A stretch of DNA of 64,000 nt, taken from NCBI RefSeq assembly GCF_012524115.1, contig NZ_JAAZWB010000049.1:1-64000 (forward strand), read 5' to 3'. Below the pieces are notes generated by a model. That model worked only from the letters and a program-made list of their open reading frames with translations. It did not search any database and was not told where the DNA came from. Source of the stretch: Bacillus sp. RO1 (GTDB lineage: Bacteria; Bacillota; Bacilli; Bacillales; Bacillaceae_I). Both the position numbers and the translations under genes were made by a program. Shown in pieces: positions 26,501 to 35,971 of this stretch; position 1 is the first letter of the stretch, and the number at the start of each line of letters is the position of its first letter.

Positions 26501-28711
26501 ATGATCCAACACATGGTGAAGGAAGAAACCAGGAAGTTGGAGGAAGAAATAGAAACTCTAACTGCCAAGCTTCAAAAGCTGGAAAAGGAAAACAGGTTTC
26601 TGCAACTTACATTTGAACATGCCAATGATGCCATAATCTTATTCAATGAAAATGTCGAATTCTTTCAAGTGAACTCCAAAGCTTGCGAACTTTTTGAAAT
26701 GCCAAGAGAGGAATTACTAGGGCGAAAATTACATGATTTTCTGGAGCTAATGCCAAAAGAGGAAGTGGAGTACCAGGAAGCACAATTAACAGAATTGGGA
26801 GAGTTGAAAAATGAACTGATCGTCCGTTTAGATAACGGATCAATTAAATTTGTGGAATATTCAGCTGTTCGTAACCCAGATGAAAGTGGCCTCGATATAT
26901 GTATCATCCGTGACATAACGGCCAAGAAACAATTAGAAAAGGAATCAAGCAAAAGTAAACAAATGTATCATGATGTGATAAATAGAGCGGTGGACGGGAT
27001 TGTCGTATTTGATAGAGATGGCTTATTTATCGATGTTAACCCTGCATTCTGTTCTAATTTTGCTATGACTAAATTAGATCTTCTGCAATCGAAGTTAGAT
27101 GACTTTTTGGAAGAAGGTTTCCAATATAAGATGACAAAAATTTGGAATCTTTTAGATAGTCATGGCAGGGTTAGGGGAGAATTGCCGGTAGTTCTTCATA
27201 CAGGTGAGCGTAAAACATTTGAAGTAACCATCACGGCCAATATTTATGACGATTACTATTTAGCAATAATGAGAGATGTAACAGAAAAACGCAATATGGA
27301 GCTGCAGCTGAAAAAAAGCGAAGAGCGTTTTAGAGAGATGTTTCAACATGCTTTAGATGCAATCGTGTTGGTGGATAATAACGGGAATATAAAACGAGCT
27401 AACCCTGCAGCAAGCAGAGCCTTTGAATTGCCACTTGATGATTTGGTATGCTCAAAGCTCCATGAATTTGTTCCAAAGAAAGATAAAAGAGTGTTCTCCA
27501 TTGTAAAACAGTTTGGAGCAAAGGGAGAAATTCGAGAAGAGCTAGAGTTCCATATGCCGAATGGACAGAAAAAACTTCTTGAATTCACAGCAAACAAAGG
27601 AATTATTGATGGATATAACATGATAATATTCCGAAATGTGAGCGAAAGAAGGAAGATGGAGAAAGACTTAAGAGAAAGCGAACAAAAATTTAGAAAGATA
27701 TTCAATAATGTCATGGACGGTATTCTTCTATGGGATGATAGATGCGATGTAATAGATGCCAATCCTAATGCAAGCAAGATATTGGGCCTCTCTAAAGAAG
27801 AATTGATGAATAATCAGCTTCACTGGTATATTCCAAAAAAACAGCTCAAGGAACTCCAAGCACAGTGGAGAAAATGTCCAGAAAGCGAAGAGTTAAGTGG
27901 AGAATTATGTTTAGAAGGGGATGGTGGAGTACGGATCATTGAATACTCTGCCAAGAAGCATGTTATTGAAGGATTGCACATGACGATTTTTAGAAATATA
28001 ACAGAAAAAAGGGAAATGGAAGATCAGCTAAGAAAGTCAGATACACTGACGGTTGTGGGAGAATTGGCTGCTGGGATCGCACATGAAATAAGAAATCCAA
28101 TGACAGCTCTAAAAGGATTTATCCAACTTTTACAAAACAGCATGAATGAAGACCAATATGGCATGTATTTTGATGTCATCACCTCTGAATTAAAGAGAAT
28201 TGAATCCATCATAACCGAATTTCTCGTATTAGCTAAGCCACAAGCCATTTCTTATCAAAGAAAAAATATATCAGTTATTATGAAGGAAACCCTTGATCTG
28301 TTAAGCGCACAAGCATCCCTTGAGAATGTTCAGTTTATTAGTTCCATTGAAGAAGGATTACCGGATATTTATTGCGAACCAAATCAACTAAAACAGGTTT
28401 TTATCAATATCTTAAAAAATGCGATAGAAGTAATGCCTAGCGGTGGTACTGTATCTGTTGATATAAAAACGATAGCAGATGAACAGGTTCTGATTTCGTT
28501 TAGGGATGAAGGGATAGGTATCCCAGAAGATAAATTAAAAAAACTCGGAGAACCTTTTTATACGACAAAGGAACGTGGAACAGGCTTAGGGCTTATGGTA
28601 AGCTATAAAATTGTAGAGGAACATAATGGTACCATTGAAGTCAGCAGTGAAGTTGGCAAAGGTACTACCTTCCATATAAAATTACCAATAGGGTCTCCGA
28701 CTGAGCATTAA
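26501..28711 (+). CDS. kinE: Multi-PAS sensor histidine kinase, KinE-like
   Basis: A 736-residue soluble kinase with no membrane segment. A short coiled coil (residues 5-30) is followed by four PAS domains at about 30-145, 155-265, 275-385 and 395-505. Then come HisKA, with the phosphorylated His528 in GIAHEIRNPM, and the ATPase domain with its N box (NILKNAIEVMPSGG) and G boxes (DEGIGIPED, GTGLGLMV). The position between ktrD and ogt matches B. subtilis kinE, one of the kinases feeding the Spo0A phosphorelay. Having four PAS domains is a large sensor set, and ligands are unknown. No response regulator is adjacent, as expected for an orphan phosphorelay kinase. Confidence 0.88.
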   Translation: MIQHMVKEETRKLEEEIETLTAKLQKLEKENRFLQLTFEHANDAIILFNENVEFFQVNSKACELFEMPREELLGRKLHDFLELMPKEEVEYQEAQLTELGELKNELIVRLDNGSIKFVEYSAVRNPDESGLDICIIRDITAKKQLEKESSKSKQMYHDVINRAVDGIVVFDRDGLFIDVNPAFCSNFAMTKLDLLQSKLDDFLEEGFQYKMTKIWNLLDSHGRVRGELPVVLHTGERKTFEVTITANIYDDYYLAIMRDVTEKRNMELQLKKSEERFREMFQHALDAIVLVDNNGNIKRANPAASRAFELPLDDLVCSKLHEFVPKKDKRVFSIVKQFGAKGEIREELEFHMPNGQKKLLEFTANKGIIDGYNMIIFRNVSERRKMEKDLRESEQKFRKIFNNVMDGILLWDDRCDVIDANPNASKILGLSKEELMNNQLHWYIPKKQLKELQAQWRKCPESEELSGELCLEGDGGVRIIEYSAKKHVIEGLHMTIFRNITEKREMEDQLRKSDTLTVVGELAAGIAHEIRNPMTALKGFIQLLQNSMNEDQYGMYFDVITSELKRIESIITEFLVLAKPQAISYQRKNISVIMKETLDLLSAQASLENVQFISSIEEGLPDIYCEPNQLKQVFINILKNAIEVMPSGGTVSVDIKTIADEQVLISFRDEGIGIPEDKLKKLGEPFYTTKERGTGLGLMVSYKIVEEHNGTIEVSSEVGKGTTFHIKLPIGSPTEH

Positions 28712-28744
28712 ATCGGATGAAAGAAAGAGGGAGGGTATCTAGAC

Positions 28745-29230
28745 ATGTATCAGTACAGTAGCACACCAACTCCAATAGGTACAATTTACGTAATATGTAG
28801 TAAAGATCATTTAGTTAGAATAGAGTTTGATACAGAATTCCTTCAGGATAATATGGATGGTCTTTACTTGTATGCACCTGAAGATTCACTATGTCAGATG
28901 GTCATAACTCAACTTCAAGAATATTTTGCAGGCAACCGTTCCTCATTTGAAGTGCCTTATAATTTGGATGGTACCCCTTTTCAGGAGGAAGTTTGGAATG
29001 CGTTGTGTAACATTCCTTATGGTGAAGTGAAATGTTATCAGGATATTGCCAAAGAAATCAACAGGCCTCTAGCAGTTAGGGCGATCGGACAAGCGAATCG
29101 AAGAAATCCGCTGCCGATTGTCATACCTTGCCACCGTGTCATTGGGAAGAATAAAGAGCTGGTAGGTTACGCAGGAGATAAGATTGGAATGAAAGAAGAG
29201 CTGTTAAAATTAGAAGGTGCACTGGCATAG
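28745..29230 (+). CDS. ogt: Methylated-DNA--protein-cysteine methyltransferase
   Basis: A 161-residue O6-alkylguanine-DNA alkyltransferase. It accepts the alkyl group on Cys129 in the IPCHRV motif, a one-use repair reaction. The winged-helix part with GEVKCYQDIAKEINRPLAVRAIG is present. It starts 33 bp after kinE, with GGGAGGG upstream, and may be co-transcribed with it as in B. subtilis. A terminator follows. Confidence 0.94.
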   Translation: MYQYSSTPTPIGTIYVICSKDHLVRIEFDTEFLQDNMDGLYLYAPEDSLCQMVITQLQEYFAGNRSSFEVPYNLDGTPFQEEVWNALCNIPYGEVKCYQDIAKEINRPLAVRAIGQANRRNPLPIVIPCHRVIGKNKELVGYAGDKIGMKEELLKLEGALA

Positions 29231-29257
29231 TGGTGAAAAAAATAAAGCTATAACAAG

Positions 29258-29290
29258 GTACGATAGTATTTATGCTATCGTACTTTTTTT
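29258..29290 (+). terminator. Terminator after ogt
   Basis: A 9-bp perfect stem GTACGATAG/CTATCGTAC with an eight-base loop is followed by seven T. Confidence 0.88.
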
Positions 29291-29387
29291 ATCTAAGAGT
29301 TGCATGCGTGTATCATTTTTTTTTTTTCTTCATATAATTTACTAAGACTAAAAAAGTTGCTCAAGGGCAAAAGTGGAGATGATAAAA

Positions 29388-29498
29388 ATGGGGAAAAATA
29401 ACAAACTCATTTTTTATACGGAAGTATTAGCCAAACTTAATATCATTAGTGTGCAAGAAAAAGGGTGGATATTAAAGAAAAATGAGAAAAAAGGTTGA
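29388..29498 (+). CDS. Possible 36-residue protein
   Basis: A short frame from ATG 29388 preceded by GTGGAGATGAT. The product has a hydrophobic/helical start (LIFYTEVLAKLNIISVQEKGW) and a lysine-rich tail. It lies between the ogt terminator and the ArsR-type operator. No family is recognised; it may be chance. Confidence 0.3.
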   Translation: MGKNNKLIFYTEVLAKLNIISVQEKGWILKKNEKKG

Positions 29499-29520
29499 TT
29501 TTACCTTGTCGTTAGATTAT

Positions 29521-29534
29521 CATCTAATTAGATG
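29521..29534. promoter_or_regulatory. Palindromic operator ahead of ArsR-type gene
   Basis: Perfect 14-bp palindrome CATCTAATTAGATG with a partial repeat ATCTAATAT just downstream, about 30-45 bp ahead of the start of the ArsR-family gene. Winged-helix repressors of this family usually bind such sites and control their own gene; this is inference. Confidence 0.55.
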
Positions 29535-29567
29535 AATATCTAATATAAGGTAAAGGAGTGAACTATT

Positions 29568-30146
29568 CTGCAACTGGAGAAAATAGTTAACTTTTATAAA
29601 ATAATGGGAGATACGACTAGAATAAAATTGCTTGTCTTGTTATCCACTGAAGAACCATTAAGTGGACAAGAATTAGCAGAAAGATTAGGGGTAAAGCCCC
29701 CGACGATTTCCCATCATATTTCTAAGCTTAAAGAAGTAAGTTCTGTGTATGAAAGAAGAGAAAAAAATACGGTCTATTATTACTTAAATTCAAAGGCTTT
29801 AAGACAACATAGTGAAGGTCTTTTTATCGTGTTAGAAAGAAGCGGAAAAGGGGAGAGGACGATGGAAGAGCAAAAAGAGAGAGAGCAGATCTTGCAAAAT
29901 TTCCTTGCCAAGGATGGAAAATTAAAAACCATTCCGGCACAAAGGAAGAAGAAATTGATTATTTTTGAACATATCCTCAAAGGTTTAGAGATGGGGAAAA
30001 AGTACAGTGAAAAGGAAATCAATGAACACATTAAACAATTCCACGAAGACTATGCAACGATCCGCAGGGAATTCATTATCAATCATTACATGTACCGAGA
30101 AGCAGGAATATATGAACTAAACCCAACAGAAATGTGGGCGAGATAA
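29568..30146 (+). CDS. ArsR-type regulator with DUF2087 domain
   Basis: A transcription factor of about 192 residues. The N-terminal winged helix (about 1-90) includes MGDTTRIKLLVLLSTEEPLS and a recognition helix region in KPPTISHHISKL. The C-terminal part (about 105-190) fits DUF2087, with IHYMYREAGIYELNP-like sequence near the end. No metal-binding cysteine pair is seen. The family's usual N-terminus (QLEKIVNFYKIMGD) begins upstream of the first ATG (29604). In that stretch only CTG 29568, CTG 29574 or ATT 29565 can start it, and AAAGGAG is well spaced for them. I therefore place the start at a non-standard codon, with 29604 as the conservative choice. Confidence 0.75.
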   Translation: MQLEKIVNFYKIMGDTTRIKLLVLLSTEEPLSGQELAERLGVKPPTISHHISKLKEVSSVYERREKNTVYYYLNSKALRQHSEGLFIVLERSGKGERTMEEQKEREQILQNFLAKDGKLKTIPAQRKKKLIIFEHILKGLEMGKKYSEKEINEHIKQFHEDYATIRREFIINHYMYREAGIYELNPTEMWAR

Positions 30147-30151
30147 TACTG

Positions 30152-30182
30152 AGAACCCTAAGCTGATAGAACTTAGGGTTCT
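30152..30182. terminator. Hairpin between convergent arsR-type gene and mtnA
   Basis: An 11-bp perfect stem AGAACCCTAAG/CTTAGGGTTCT with a nine-base loop. The T tract is short on both sides. Confidence 0.6.
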
Positions 30183-30188
30183 TAATTA

Positions 30189-31238
30189 TCAATCTTCAAA
30201 AAGTAAAGGAATCACTTTGGGATAGTCGCCTTTGATGATACCTTTTTCAGTAATGATGGCGGTAATCAAATCATTGGGAGTTACATCAAATGCAGGATTA
30301 AATACGGAAATGCCATCTGGCGCTATCTGTTTTCCTCCCAGATGGGTGATTTCCTCAGAACTCCTTTCTTCAATTTCTATTTCCTCCCCAGTTTCCTTAG
30401 ATAAGTCAAACGTCGATAAAGGTGCAGCTACATAAAATGGAATACCAAAAGCTTTAGCAAGAATAGCAAGTCCGTAAGTGCCAATTTTATTTGCAGTGTC
30501 CCCGTTGGCCGTAATCCTGTCAGCTCCGACAATAACAGCAGAAATCTCTTTGGTTTTAATGGTGTGTGCAGCCATGTTATCAGTGATTAACGTTACATCC
30601 ACACCTGATTGTTGCAGCTCCCAGGCAGTTAGTCGGGCCCCTTGTAGAACTGGTCTTGTTTCGCAGGCGAAAACACTTAAGGGGAATTCTTTTTCTTTTG
30701 CCAAATGAAATGGAGCTAATGCGGTACCGTATCGGGCCGTTGCAATAGAACCTGCATTACATATAGTCAAGAGCTTATCATTCTTTTGAAACAAGGAAAG
30801 GGCATGTTCTCCAATAAGCCTGCATGTCGCTTCATCTTCTAATTGAATTTGTATTGCTTCATGAACAAGATTTGTTTTTGCTTCGTTCACAGAAGAAGCC
30901 TGCAAGGACACTTGTATCAAACGGTCTATTGCCCAAAAAAGGTTTACAGCCGTTGGCCGAGAAGTTGTCAAGTAGTCCCGGTCTTTTTTTAACTGATTCT
31001 GAAAATCAGGTAAACTAGTCAAGGTATATGAATTTGCAGCAAGGACAAGGCCATATGCAGCTGTTATGCCAATTGCAGGCGCACCCCTTACTTTAAGGGT
31101 GACTATGGCATCATAGACATCATAAATGGTATGCAAATCAAGGAATACAGTTTCTAGAGGCAATTTTTGTTGATCTAATAAACGAATATATGTGTCTTTC
31201 CATTCAACTGATAGCGGTAGATTAGTAGTGATTGTCAT
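30189..31238 (-). CDS. mtnA: S-methyl-5-thioribose-1-phosphate isomerase
   Basis: A 349-residue enzyme that converts methylthioribose 1-phosphate to methylthioribulose 1-phosphate in methionine salvage. Family motifs are [13 protein letters not shown] near residue 52, the catalytic cysteine in [19 protein letters not shown] near 160, and the aspartate in [19 protein letters not shown] near 240. It follows mtnK with a three-base gap, so the two are one operon under the SAM riboswitch at 32490-32703. Confidence 0.96.
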   Translation of the reverse strand: MTITTNLPLSVEWKDTYIRLLDQQKLPLETVFLDLHTIYDVYDAIVTLKVRGAPAIGITAAYGLVLAANSYTLTSLPDFQNQLKKDRDYLTTSRPTAVNLFWAIDRLIQVSLQASSVNEAKTNLVHEAIQIQLEDEATCRLIGEHALSLFQKNDKLLTICNAGSIATARYGTALAPFHLAKEKEFPLSVFACETRPVLQGARLTAWELQQSGVDVTLITDNMAAHTIKTKEISAVIVGADRITANGDTANKIGTYGLAILAKAFGIPFYVAAPLSTFDLSKETGEEIEIEERSSEEITHLGGKQIAPDGISVFNPAFDVTPNDLITAIITEKGIIKGDYPKVIPLLFED

Positions 31239-31241
31239 AAT

Positions 31242-32438
31242 TTAAACATTCCCTTTTATTTCAATTTCAAGTAGTGCTTCTACATCTTGGATATTTCGGA
31301 TAGTTGCAGCATTTTTAACCAGTGCTTGCCCTAGTATCAAAGCTTGTTGCTTTACTGAAAGTCTACGTTCATAAGGCTTGAGAGTATCAAGGTCGGCTAC
31401 ATGGGCGAGCCCAATCGTTCGACGGATAACCTCACATCCGGCAAAGCCAATAGCATCCGTAAAGACTTTTTTCAGGAAGAAATCCAAATAGCCTGGTGTT
31501 TGAGAGTAATATTCCACACTTTTTGTCTTCCATAAATCTGAGAAAGTGGAAGTGAATCCTTCCCATACTTGATTCAGGTGGGAAGTAATACTAGCCCTTT
31601 GACTGACATCCCTAGTGATTGCTTGTAATAGGATATTGGCAAAGAACTGCCCAACATCAAAGCCGATCGGTCCGAAAAATGCAAATTCTGGGTCAATTAC
31701 TTTTGTATCAATTTCATTAGCAAAGATACTTCCTGTGTGGAGGTCTCCGTGTAGAAGTGCTTCTCCATTTGTTAAAAATGTGTATTTCAGCTTTGCCACT
31801 TCAAGCTTTAGATCCTCATCCTTCCAGATTTCCTCAATCGAACCAAGCAATTCAGGCTCATAGTCATTAGTCTCACTATCAAAAAATGGATCCGTAAAAA
31901 CAAGATCTTCCGTAATCTTGCAAAGCTCTGGATTTGCGAATGACTGCTGTACCTTTTTCTTTTCTTGCTGATTCAAACCAAAATCAGAAGTGTAAAATAA
32001 TGTTTTTGCCAAATATTCCCCTATATGCTTTGACAAAAGAGGGAAGTCTTTGCCATTAAGAAAACCATTTCGAACGATTTCCAAATGGGAGAGGTCCTCC
32101 ATGATAGTTATCGCTAAATCTTCGTTCGTATAATAGACTTTTGGAACTAGGTTAGGAACCAATGTAGCGGCATTCTTCAGGTAATTACCTTCTATTGTTG
32201 CCCTGTGCAAGGTCAGCGGCCAGCTTTCCCCGACAACTTTGGCATAAGGCAAAGCCTGCTTAATGATAATCCCTGTATTATTTTCGTCTCTTATGTGAAA
32301 GACAAGATTTAAATTTCCATCACCAATTTCGCGGCAGTGTAAGAGCGCACCTTCTTTAAAAAATTTAAGGTCTTTGGCTAAAGTGATAGCGGTGGAATCT
32401 GTTAACGGCTCATATTCAGTAGTTGCTGTAATCGTCAT
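31242..32438 (-). CDS. mtnK: 5-methylthioribose kinase
   Basis: A 398-residue kinase of the aminoglycoside phosphotransferase-like fold. It phosphorylates 5-methylthioribose at carbon 1. The catalytic loop is LLHGDLHTGS and the following metal-binding segment is VIDPEFAFFGPIGFD. The start ATG follows GGGGGTAG. It is the first gene of the mtnKA operon, downstream of a SAM-I riboswitch with its own terminator, and so is expected to be made when SAM is low. Confidence 0.95.
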   Translation of the reverse strand: MTITATTEYEPLTDSTAITLAKDLKFFKEGALLHCREIGDGNLNLVFHIRDENNTGIIIKQALPYAKVVGESWPLTLHRATIEGNYLKNAATLVPNLVPKVYYTNEDLAITIMEDLSHLEIVRNGFLNGKDFPLLSKHIGEYLAKTLFYTSDFGLNQQEKKKVQQSFANPELCKITEDLVFTDPFFDSETNDYEPELLGSIEEIWKDEDLKLEVAKLKYTFLTNGEALLHGDLHTGSIFANEIDTKVIDPEFAFFGPIGFDVGQFFANILLQAITRDVSQRASITSHLNQVWEGFTSTFSDLWKTKSVEYYSQTPGYLDFFLKKVFTDAIGFAGCEVIRRTIGLAHVADLDTLKPYERRLSVKQQALILGQALVKNAATIRNIQDVEALLEIEIKGNV

Positions 32439-32489
32439 ATTTACTACCCCCGTGTATGTGATTAATTAATAACGGGGCGTTTATTTATT

Positions 32490-32703
32490 CAAAAATAAAA
32501 GCCCCTTTCCATAAGAAAGAGGCTTGAAGAGTAGACTTCTCCCCTCTTATCTGCCAGAAATAATTTCTGCTGGAATTAGCACCGTGCCTTATGAACGATT
32601 ACGTTCGGCGTCCACAAATGTGTAACGCCCTGTTTCACAACAGTATTACGGTCGGTTGCTGGGTTTCATCGGGCCAAATCCCTCCACCTGCTCTTGATAA
32701 GAG
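32490..32703 (-). promoter_or_regulatory. SAM-I (S-box) riboswitch of mtnKA
   Basis: On the minus strand the S-box core is clear: paired ends CTCTTATCAAGAG and AGATAAGAGGGG, the block GCCCGATGAAACCCAGCAACC, and CACGGTGCTAATTCC. A terminator hairpin follows (AAGCCTCTTT with AAAGGGGCTT, then T-rich). The region between the GCAACC and GGTGCTAA blocks is long, about 70 nt, suggesting an enlarged P3 arm compared with the mtnW and metY copies in this window. Confidence 0.95.
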
Positions 32704-32761
32704 ATCGCAATCATATAATTGCGAATGTATTAAATTGTTTGAAAATTATTGCTTGATGAAA

Positions 32762-32791
32762 ATAATACCAAGGTGTTGGGAAATTTGTCAA
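32762..32791 (-). promoter_or_regulatory. Sigma-A promoter of mtnKA
   Basis: TTGACA (minus strand of 32786-32791), 18 bp, then TATTAT (32762-32767). It places the transcript start about 50 nt ahead of the riboswitch aptamer. Confidence 0.65.
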
Positions 32792-32877
32792 TAAGTTTTT
32801 GGGAAATCTTTTTTCAAGCTAATATCTGATTTTTTTGAAGAATTAAATGGAATTGTATGAATTGTTTGGTTAAAACC

Positions 32878-32906
32878 TTGAAAAAATGATAGGCACCTGT
32901 TATTAT
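32878..32906 (+). promoter_or_regulatory. Sigma-A promoter of cspD
   Basis: TTGAAA (32878-32883), 17 bp, TATTAT (32901-32906). The predicted 5' leader is about 110 nt, the long leader usual for cold-shock mRNAs. Confidence 0.65.
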
Positions 32907-33004
32907 TAAACTATTATTTTTGTTCGTGAATATGGAAAGTCAGAAACACGTTTTCGTCTTGAAATGTTTGAAAGAGCAAGAATAGTAATATTTACGTGGG
33001 TTAA

Positions 33005-33220
<216 letters not shown>

Positions 33221-33234
33221 TGCTAGCCAAATAG

Positions 33235-33263
33235 AAAAGGACTCCATTTAGGAGTCCTTTTTG
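33235..33263 (+). terminator. Terminator after cspD
   Basis: An 11-bp stem AAAAGGACTCC/GGAGTCCTTTT with a five-base loop, then further T. Confidence 0.88.
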
Positions 33264-33292
33264 TTTGTGAAAAAATAAGAAAATATATAATA

Positions 33293-33422
33293 CAGTTGAT
33301 TTCCGTTCCAGGCGCTTCGCTTGCCTGAGGCGGTCCGTGAGCCTCCTCGGCTAGCCCCTGCGGCCTCTCACCTGTCCCTTCCTCCCGCGGAAAGCGACGC
33401 CATTTGCGGAAAGGAACAGCGG
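33293..33422. repeat. Mosaic repeat: family-B left, family-A right
   Basis: The left part (CAGTTGATTTCCGTTCCAGG, then GCGGTCCGTGAGCCTCCTCGG) is family B. The right part (GCCATTTGCGGAAAGGAACA) is the family-A end. The two families evidently recombine or share a common plan. Confidence 0.75.
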
Positions 33423-33447
33423 CGACTAACCAATCAACTAAAATAAA

Positions 33448-34230
33448 TTAATAGTATTGTGGTCTTCTATCTTCAAAGATAGGAATTCTTTTTCTAACTT
33501 CCTCCACCTTCGCCAAATCTATCTCTGCTGTAATGATTTCCTCCGCTTCTCCAGCTTCAGCCACAATTTCTCCCCAAGGATCAATAATCATCGAGTGTCC
33601 AGCAAAAGCATTCTTCGGATCTGCACCAGAACGGTTACATGCAATTACATAACATTGGTTTTCAATCGCACGCGCGATAAGAAGGGTACGCCAATGGTCA
33701 ACTCTTGCCAAAGGCCACTCCGCAACAACAAAGATGGCTTTTGCATCCTTGGTGGTATGCGCACGAATCCATTCCGGAAAACGGATATCATAGCAAATGA
33801 AACCTGCACAAGTTTGACCGTCAAGCTCAAACATTCCATCTGTCTTCCCGGGCTGAAGGAAATGATGCTCGTCCATTAACCGAAAAAGGTGCAATTTGCT
33901 GTATTCTCCTGCAACTTCTCCGTCTTTATTGACAGTAATCATCGTGTTATAAATACCTTTGTTGGTCTTTTTCGCTACAGAGCCGCCAACAATATGCGTT
34001 TTTAATTCTTTTGCAGCCGATTTAAGGAATTTGGTTGTAACAAAACCGCCGGAATCGGCTATTTTATCCAGACGACCTAAATCATAACCTGTAGACCAAA
34101 GCTCAGGAAGAACGATGATATCTGGGCGATCTTTGCCTGCCACAGTCAACAATTCACATACCTTTTCTATATTTGCTTCGGGATCTCCGAAGGCCACATC
34201 AAATTGAATACAAGCAATTTTCCATTTCAT
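33448..34230 (-). CDS. mtnU: Omega-amidase, nitrilase family
   Basis: A 260-residue carbon-nitrogen hydrolase. The Glu-Lys-Cys triad is seen in LPELWSTG, YSKLHLF and CYDIRFPEW. In methionine salvage MtnU is thought to remove the alpha-ketoglutaramate left when MtnE uses glutamine as amino donor. The ATG at 34230 (MKWKIACIQFD) has GGGGGATAAAC upstream; an earlier in-frame ATG is unlikely. It is divergent from mtnE, as in B. subtilis. Confidence 0.9.
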   Translation of the reverse strand: MKWKIACIQFDVAFGDPEANIEKVCELLTVAGKDRPDIIVLPELWSTGYDLGRLDKIADSGGFVTTKFLKSAAKELKTHIVGGSVAKKTNKGIYNTMITVNKDGEVAGEYSKLHLFRLMDEHHFLQPGKTDGMFELDGQTCAGFICYDIRFPEWIRAHTTKDAKAIFVVAEWPLARVDHWRTLLIARAIENQCYVIACNRSGADPKNAFAGHSMIIDPWGEIVAEAGEAEEIITAEIDLAKVEEVRKRIPIFEDRRPQYY

Positions 34231-34328
34231 TAGTTTATCCCCCCGTTGAAAAAATACTTTACAAGTTGAATCTAACAATATATGATTTGTGACTAGGATT
34301 TCAAGAATTTTTTAAGTAGGTGAAAAAG

Positions 34329-35501
34329 GTGAAAAATTTTCAACAATCTGAATTATTAAATACACTGCCTAAACAGTTCTTTGCTTCGTTGGTTGAAAAA
34401 GTGGGTAAAGTTGTGGAACAAGGACACGATGTTATTAATCTAGGCCAAGGAAACCCGGACCAGCCAACTCCTGAACATATTGTAAAATCGTTACAGGAAG
34501 CGGTAGAAAAACCGAATCATCATAAATATTCCCCATTTAAGGGGCACCAATTTTTTAAAGAAGCTATAGCAACTTTTTATAAACGAGAATACGATGTTGA
34601 CATAAATCCAGATACAGAAGTAGCCATTCTCTTTGGTGGGAAGGCAGGACTAGTGGAGATTCCCCAATGCTTATTAAATGAAGGGGATACCGTACTTGTC
34701 CCAGACCCGGGCTATCCGGATTATTGGTCTGGTGTAGCATTGGCTAAAGCTAGAATGGAATATATGCCTTTAAAAGAAGTATATCATTTTTTACCAAACT
34801 ATGAAGATATCAATCCAGAAGTCTTAAAAGCTGCTAAGCTCATGTTCCTTAATTATCCCAATAATCCGACAGGAGCTGTGGCGAATTCTGTATTTTTCAA
34901 AGAAACAGTAGAACTTGCAACGGAACACGATATATGTGTGGTGCATGATTTTGCCTATGGTGCTATTGGGTTTGATGGTAAAAAACCACTAAGTTTTCTG
35001 CAGACCCCTGGTGCAAAAGATGTCGGTATTGAAATCTATACTTTGTCGAAAACTTTTAATATGGCAGGATGGCGTGTGGGTTTTGCAGTAGGTAATGAAA
35101 GTGTAATCAAAGCTATTAATCTTTTGCAGGACCATATGTATGTAAGTATTTTTGGAGCAATACAAGAGGCGGCTGCCACTGCATTATTAGATAGACAAAC
35201 TTGTGTAGAAGAACTGGTAGATTTGTATGAGGAACGACGAAATGTCCTTATTCAGGGGTTGCAGGAAATTGGTTGGGAAGTGCAAGCACCAAAAGGCTCC
35301 TTCTTTGCATGGTTAAAAGTTCCCGAAAGATATACTTCTGAGGAGTTTGCAGACAAGCTGCTTGAAGAAGCACATGTGGTTGTAGCTCCTGGTATTGGCT
35401 TTGGTTCCTTTGGAGAAGGCTATGTACGCGTCGGCTTATTAACCAGTACAGAAAGGTTACAAGAAGCTGTTCGACGAATTAGAGAGTTAAAGATTTTCTG
35501 A
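34329..35501 (+). CDS. mtnE: Methionine salvage aminotransferase
   Basis: About 390 residues, a class I/II PLP aminotransferase that converts 4-methylthio-2-oxobutanoate to methionine. The PLP lysine lies in YTLSKTFNMAGWRVGFA. The N-terminal LNTLPKQFFASLVEKV and NLGQGNPDQPTPEHIV are as in B. subtilis MtnE. GTG 34329 is preferred over GTG 34320 because TAGGTGA is then well spaced. It is the last step of the salvage pathway; its neighbours mtnU and mtnWXBD supply the partner steps. Confidence 0.93.
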   Translation: MKNFQQSELLNTLPKQFFASLVEKVGKVVEQGHDVINLGQGNPDQPTPEHIVKSLQEAVEKPNHHKYSPFKGHQFFKEAIATFYKREYDVDINPDTEVAILFGGKAGLVEIPQCLLNEGDTVLVPDPGYPDYWSGVALAKARMEYMPLKEVYHFLPNYEDINPEVLKAAKLMFLNYPNNPTGAVANSVFFKETVELATEHDICVVHDFAYGAIGFDGKKPLSFLQTPGAKDVGIEIYTLSKTFNMAGWRVGFAVGNESVIKAINLLQDHMYVSIFGAIQEAAATALLDRQTCVEELVDLYEERRNVLIQGLQEIGWEVQAPKGSFFAWLKVPERYTSEEFADKLLEEAHVVVAPGIGFGSFGEGYVRVGLLTSTERLQEAVRRIRELKIF

Positions 35502-35564
35502 ATAGTCTGTTGACAGAAGGTCAGAATGATGTCATAATCTCAACTAGAATTCAGTATAATTTCC

Positions 35565-35754
35565 AGCTGTTTATTGGAGCAAAAGGCGAAGACTCCTCGA
35601 AAATGCTACGCATTTTCTTCGTGCGATGTTTTTGCTGTCGAAGCCTTCCTTGTCCTGCGGGGGAGGAGCGACATTGTTGAGACCCCTGAAGCGTTGTGAG
35701 GAGGCTCAAGGTCGCCCCGCGGAAAGCGAAGCCATTTGCGTAAATCAACAGCGG
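35565..35754. repeat. Family-A repeat with inserted hairpin module
   Basis: 190 bp with family-A ends (AGCTGTTTATTGGAGCAAA and the ATCAACAGCGG end). The centre carries an extra module with GAAAATGC/GCATTTTC and CTTCGTGCGA, also found at 39352-39538 and in inverted form near 10020-10060. It ends about 38 bp ahead of the mtnW riboswitch, so the mtnW promoter lies between them. Confidence 0.8.
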
Positions 35755-35791
35755 TGATTAATAGAATTAAAAAATTTATTTATATTATCCA

Positions 35792-35939
35792 ATCTTATCA
35801 AGAGCAGGTGGAGGGACTGGCCCGATGAAACCCGGCAACCGACTTATTCAATTAAGCACGGTGCTAAATCTTGCAGCATAAAGCTGATAGATAAGAGGAC
35901 GTTAGATAGACTAACCTCTTCTTATGGAAGGGGTTTTTT
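35792..35939 (+). promoter_or_regulatory. SAM-I (S-box) riboswitch of mtnWXBD
   Basis: Core elements: ATCTTATCAAGAGCAGGTGG, GCCCGATGAAACCCGGCAACC, CACGGTGCTAAATC and GATAGATAAGAGG. The terminator is CCTCTT/AAGGGG followed by a long T run. The strand between GATAAGAGG and CCTCTT can form the alternative antiterminator. It should repress the operon when SAM is plentiful. Confidence 0.96.
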
Positions 35940-35971
35940 GTTTTTTATCATCGAAAGAAAGGGTGTACATA

